Shown one piece after another: positions 63,166 to 64,000 of a stretch of 64,000 bases of DNA. Under the pieces are notes generated by a model, which made no database searches, was not told where the DNA came from, and was given only the letters and a program-made list of their open reading frames with translations. The translations under genes were made by a program, and so were the position numbers. Position 1 is the stretch's first letter. Each line of letters begins with the position of its first letter. Origin of the DNA: Vibrio sp. CAU 1672 (lineage in GTDB: Bacteria; Pseudomonadota; Gammaproteobacteria; Enterobacterales; Vibrionaceae); the NCBI RefSeq assembly GCF_029223195.1, contig NZ_JARHUF010000013.1, positions 56,144 to 120,143 on the forward strand, in the 5' to 3' direction.

Positions 63166-63194
63166 TTGCACACCCGGCGGGATATGGCTAATAT
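63166..63194 (+). promoter_or_regulatory. sigma70 promoter of the tRNA-Val pair
   Basis: -35 TTGCAC and -10 TAATAT are separated by exactly 17 bp and lie 20 bp before the first tRNA gene. This is a strong, near-consensus promoter of the kind seen for stable RNA genes. Confidence 0.75.
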
Positions 63195-63214
63195 TCCTCT
63201 CGTTCCAAAGAGAT

Positions 63215-63291
63215 GGGTCCGTAGCTCAGTTGGTTAGAGTACTACCTTGACATGGTAGGGGTCGGCGATTCGAGTTCGCCCGGACCCACCA
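63215..63291 (+). tRNA. tRNA-Val (anticodon GAC)
   Basis: A 77-nt cloverleaf including encoded CCA. The acceptor GGGTCCG pairs with CGGACCC, the T-arm is GTTCGAGTTCGCC-like, and the anticodon loop TTGACAT carries GAC. Confidence 0.96.
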
Positions 63292-63330
63292 TCCTTCTCT
63301 GAATGCTTATTCAGAATGGAACAAAAATTT

Positions 63331-63407
63331 GGGTCCGTAGCTCAGTTGGTTAGAGTATCGCCTTGACATGGCGGGGGTCGGCGATTCGAGTTCGCCCGGA
63401 CCCACCA
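63331..63407 (+). tRNA. tRNA-Val (anticodon GAC), second copy
   Basis: A 77-nt cloverleaf nearly identical to the first copy, 39 bp downstream. Only the anticodon stem differs (CGCC/GGCG in place of CTACC/GGTAG), so both stems remain paired. It also carries an encoded CCA. Confidence 0.96.
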
Positions 63408-63415
63408 AATTTCAA

Positions 63416-63446
63416 ACAAAGCCAAGCGTTTAGCTTGGCTTTGTTG
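63416..63446 (+). terminator. terminator of the tRNA operon
   Basis: A perfect 12-bp stem (arm ACAAAGCCAAGC, 5-nt loop) lies directly after the second tRNA. It has only a short T-tail. Confidence 0.85.
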
Positions 63447-63579
63447 TATCTGGCGTTTGGAAATTCCCACCCACTTCCCACAATCACAATTCTCTGTATA
63501 TAGATTTTCAAGTGAGAACACGAGACTGAATAAATAACCGCACTCTATTCATTCAGTAGCTGCTGATTACTATGCTGGT

Positions 63580-63667
63580 GGGCACAAATGGGCACCGTTG
63601 TGCCCACTTGTGCCCAAAATATTCCATTCAACCTGCAATTTTCTAAGTTGCTTCTTGTGCCCAAAAT
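63580..63667. repeat. inverted and direct GGGCAC repeats beyond the tRNA genes
   Basis: GGGCACAAATGGGCAC (63580-63595) and GTGCCCACTTGTGCCC (63600-63615) form an inverted repeat with one mismatch and a 4-bp spacer. CTTGTGCCCAAAAT occurs at 63608-63621 and again at 63654-63667. The spacing recalls integrase-arm or transposase-binding sites. The rest of 63445-63733 holds no gene that I can support. Confidence 0.7.
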
Positions 63668-63733
63668 TATGATGGGAGTCATGTTTGTCAAGAATGACAA
63701 TAAAGTTTTCCTTATCGCCTCATGCTAGCCCCC

Positions 63734-63841
63734 TGTGTCAGGATAGATGTCACTGTTAAAAATTAACCAATTAGAGGGGCGGTAACAGAGGAATAGATGT
63801 CTCGTTATTCGCAAGAAAGAAAAGAAGCGATCCTGAAAAAG
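63734..63841 (+). mobile_element. left-end fragment of an insertion sequence
   Basis: From TGTGTCAGGATAGATGTC onward the sequence resembles the left end and leader of an IS whose first gene starts at 63797. The element is broken after 15 codons of that gene, where a second element begins. Confidence 0.6.
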
Positions 63842-63844
63842 TGA
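63797..63844 (+). pseudogene. 5' fragment of an IS transposase OrfA
   Basis: The frame encodes MSRYSQERKEAILKK and then stops. The start resembles the N-terminus of transposase OrfA proteins common in Vibrio and Shewanella insertion sequences, and it is preceded by AGAGGAATAG. The stop codon is formed by the first three bases of the next element, so the gene was cut by that insertion. Confidence 0.65.
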
Positions 63845-64000
63845 TCTGCTCCAGCCAGACTGGACACTTCATTAAGTGACATTTTGTTGTTCAAAGTTAA
63901 CTGGGCTTAGATACCCAAGAGCACTGTGCCTTCTCGTCCGATTATAATCAACCTCTATGTATTCGAAGATCGCTTGGCGCATCTCGTCTCGCGTCATGAT
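63842..64000 (-). mobile_element. IS3-family insertion sequence, 3' end (continues beyond window)
   Basis: The terminal sequence begins TGATCTGCTCCAGCCAGAC at 63842, directly at the break in the older transposase gene. It is followed 30 bp in by the end of an OrfB transposase gene on the minus strand. The rest of the element lies past the window end. Confidence 0.75.
63872..64000 (-). CDS. IS3-family transposase OrfB, C-terminal part
   Basis: The last 42 codons of an integrase-core (rve) transposase on the minus strand. The sequence [19 protein letters not shown] is the characteristic C-terminal DDE-type IS3 OrfB signature, in which YN-x-x-R-x-H-x-x-L-G-x-x-x-P is conserved. The start lies outside the window. 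It catalyses cut-out copying of its own element. Confidence 0.9.
   Translation of the reverse strand: MMTRDEMRQAIFEYIEVDYNRTRRHSALGYLSPVNFEQQNVT

Noticed and set aside
63445..63560. Possible duplicate of the tRNA-Val 3' end (attachment site)
   Set aside because: Only short C-rich similarity is present, so no credible attL repeat can be claimed inside the window.

Overview
The window looks like chromosomal DNA of a gamma-proteobacterium of the Vibrionaceae, most likely a Vibrio with near-balanced base composition. This rests on gene content: an HrpA very close to the enterobacterial protein, YjjI/YjjW, a DUF2058 protein, a hppD-hmgA-fumarylacetoacetase-maiA operon, many cyclic-di-GMP proteins, a deoD plus MFS pair and tandem tRNA-Val(GAC) genes. 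The species and chromosome cannot be fixed from the sequence alone. Almost all of the window is ordinary, densely coding backbone. Only the last ~550 bp, beyond the tRNA genes, looks mobile.

Layout. 1-5.3 kb: an agmatine/putrescine/GABA catabolic operon (end of puuB, aguB, aguA, gabD, gabT). 5.4-8.2 kb: a secreted choloylglycine-hydrolase-family enzyme, a LysR regulator and a DUF2058 protein. 8.5-11.8 kb: a DASS (SLC13-type) anion transporter followed by a soluble cNMP-fold histidine kinase and a stand-alone receiver protein. 12-15 kb: a PAS-GGDEF-EAL protein and a LysE-type exporter with a structured leader. 15.2-18.6 kb: the glycyl radical enzyme YjjI, its activase YjjW and a convergent LysR gene. 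18.8-24.5 kb: two HD-GYP proteins (one intact, one degenerate), an iron-dependent alcohol dehydrogenase and an aromatic amino acid permease with a TyrR-type box against its start codon. 25.7-31 kb: the MdlA/MdlB ABC exporter, the C-terminal half of a GltS-type symporter and a Tag-like protein lacking the expected catalytic Glu. 31.4-36.9 kb: a three-gene module of two unusual Hsp70 proteins and a membrane-anchored DUF2760 protein with Val-Glu-Lys repeats. 37-44.4 kb: a CHASE-GGDEF cyclase, a DEDDh exonuclease, TerB-like, PhoD-like and OmpV-like proteins, and azoR. 44.6-53.5 kb: hrpA, a small outer-membrane barrel, deoD, an MFS transporter, a Crp-family regulator with an unknown partner, and a coiled-coil orphan. 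53.7-59.3 kb: an M20 peptidase and the tyrosine/homogentisate operon with TyrR-like boxes. 59.5-63.1 kb: a membrane-anchored DUF2726/zinc-finger protein, an ICMT-like methyltransferase, an Acr3 arsenite exporter and a small secreted protein. 63.2-64 kb: two tRNA-Val(GAC) genes, then inverted repeats and two nested insertion-sequence fragments.

How the genes work together. Two complete amino-acid-derived carbon routes are present: agmatine to putrescine to GABA to succinate, and tyrosine to homogentisate to fumarate plus acetoacetate. The second shares TyrR-like operator sequences with the aromatic permease at 21.7 kb, which suggests one aromatic amino acid regulon. Four proteins make, break or sense cyclic-di-GMP. 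The least explained unit is the dual-Hsp70/DUF2760 module. It is the best candidate here for an undescribed system, although the domain families themselves are known.
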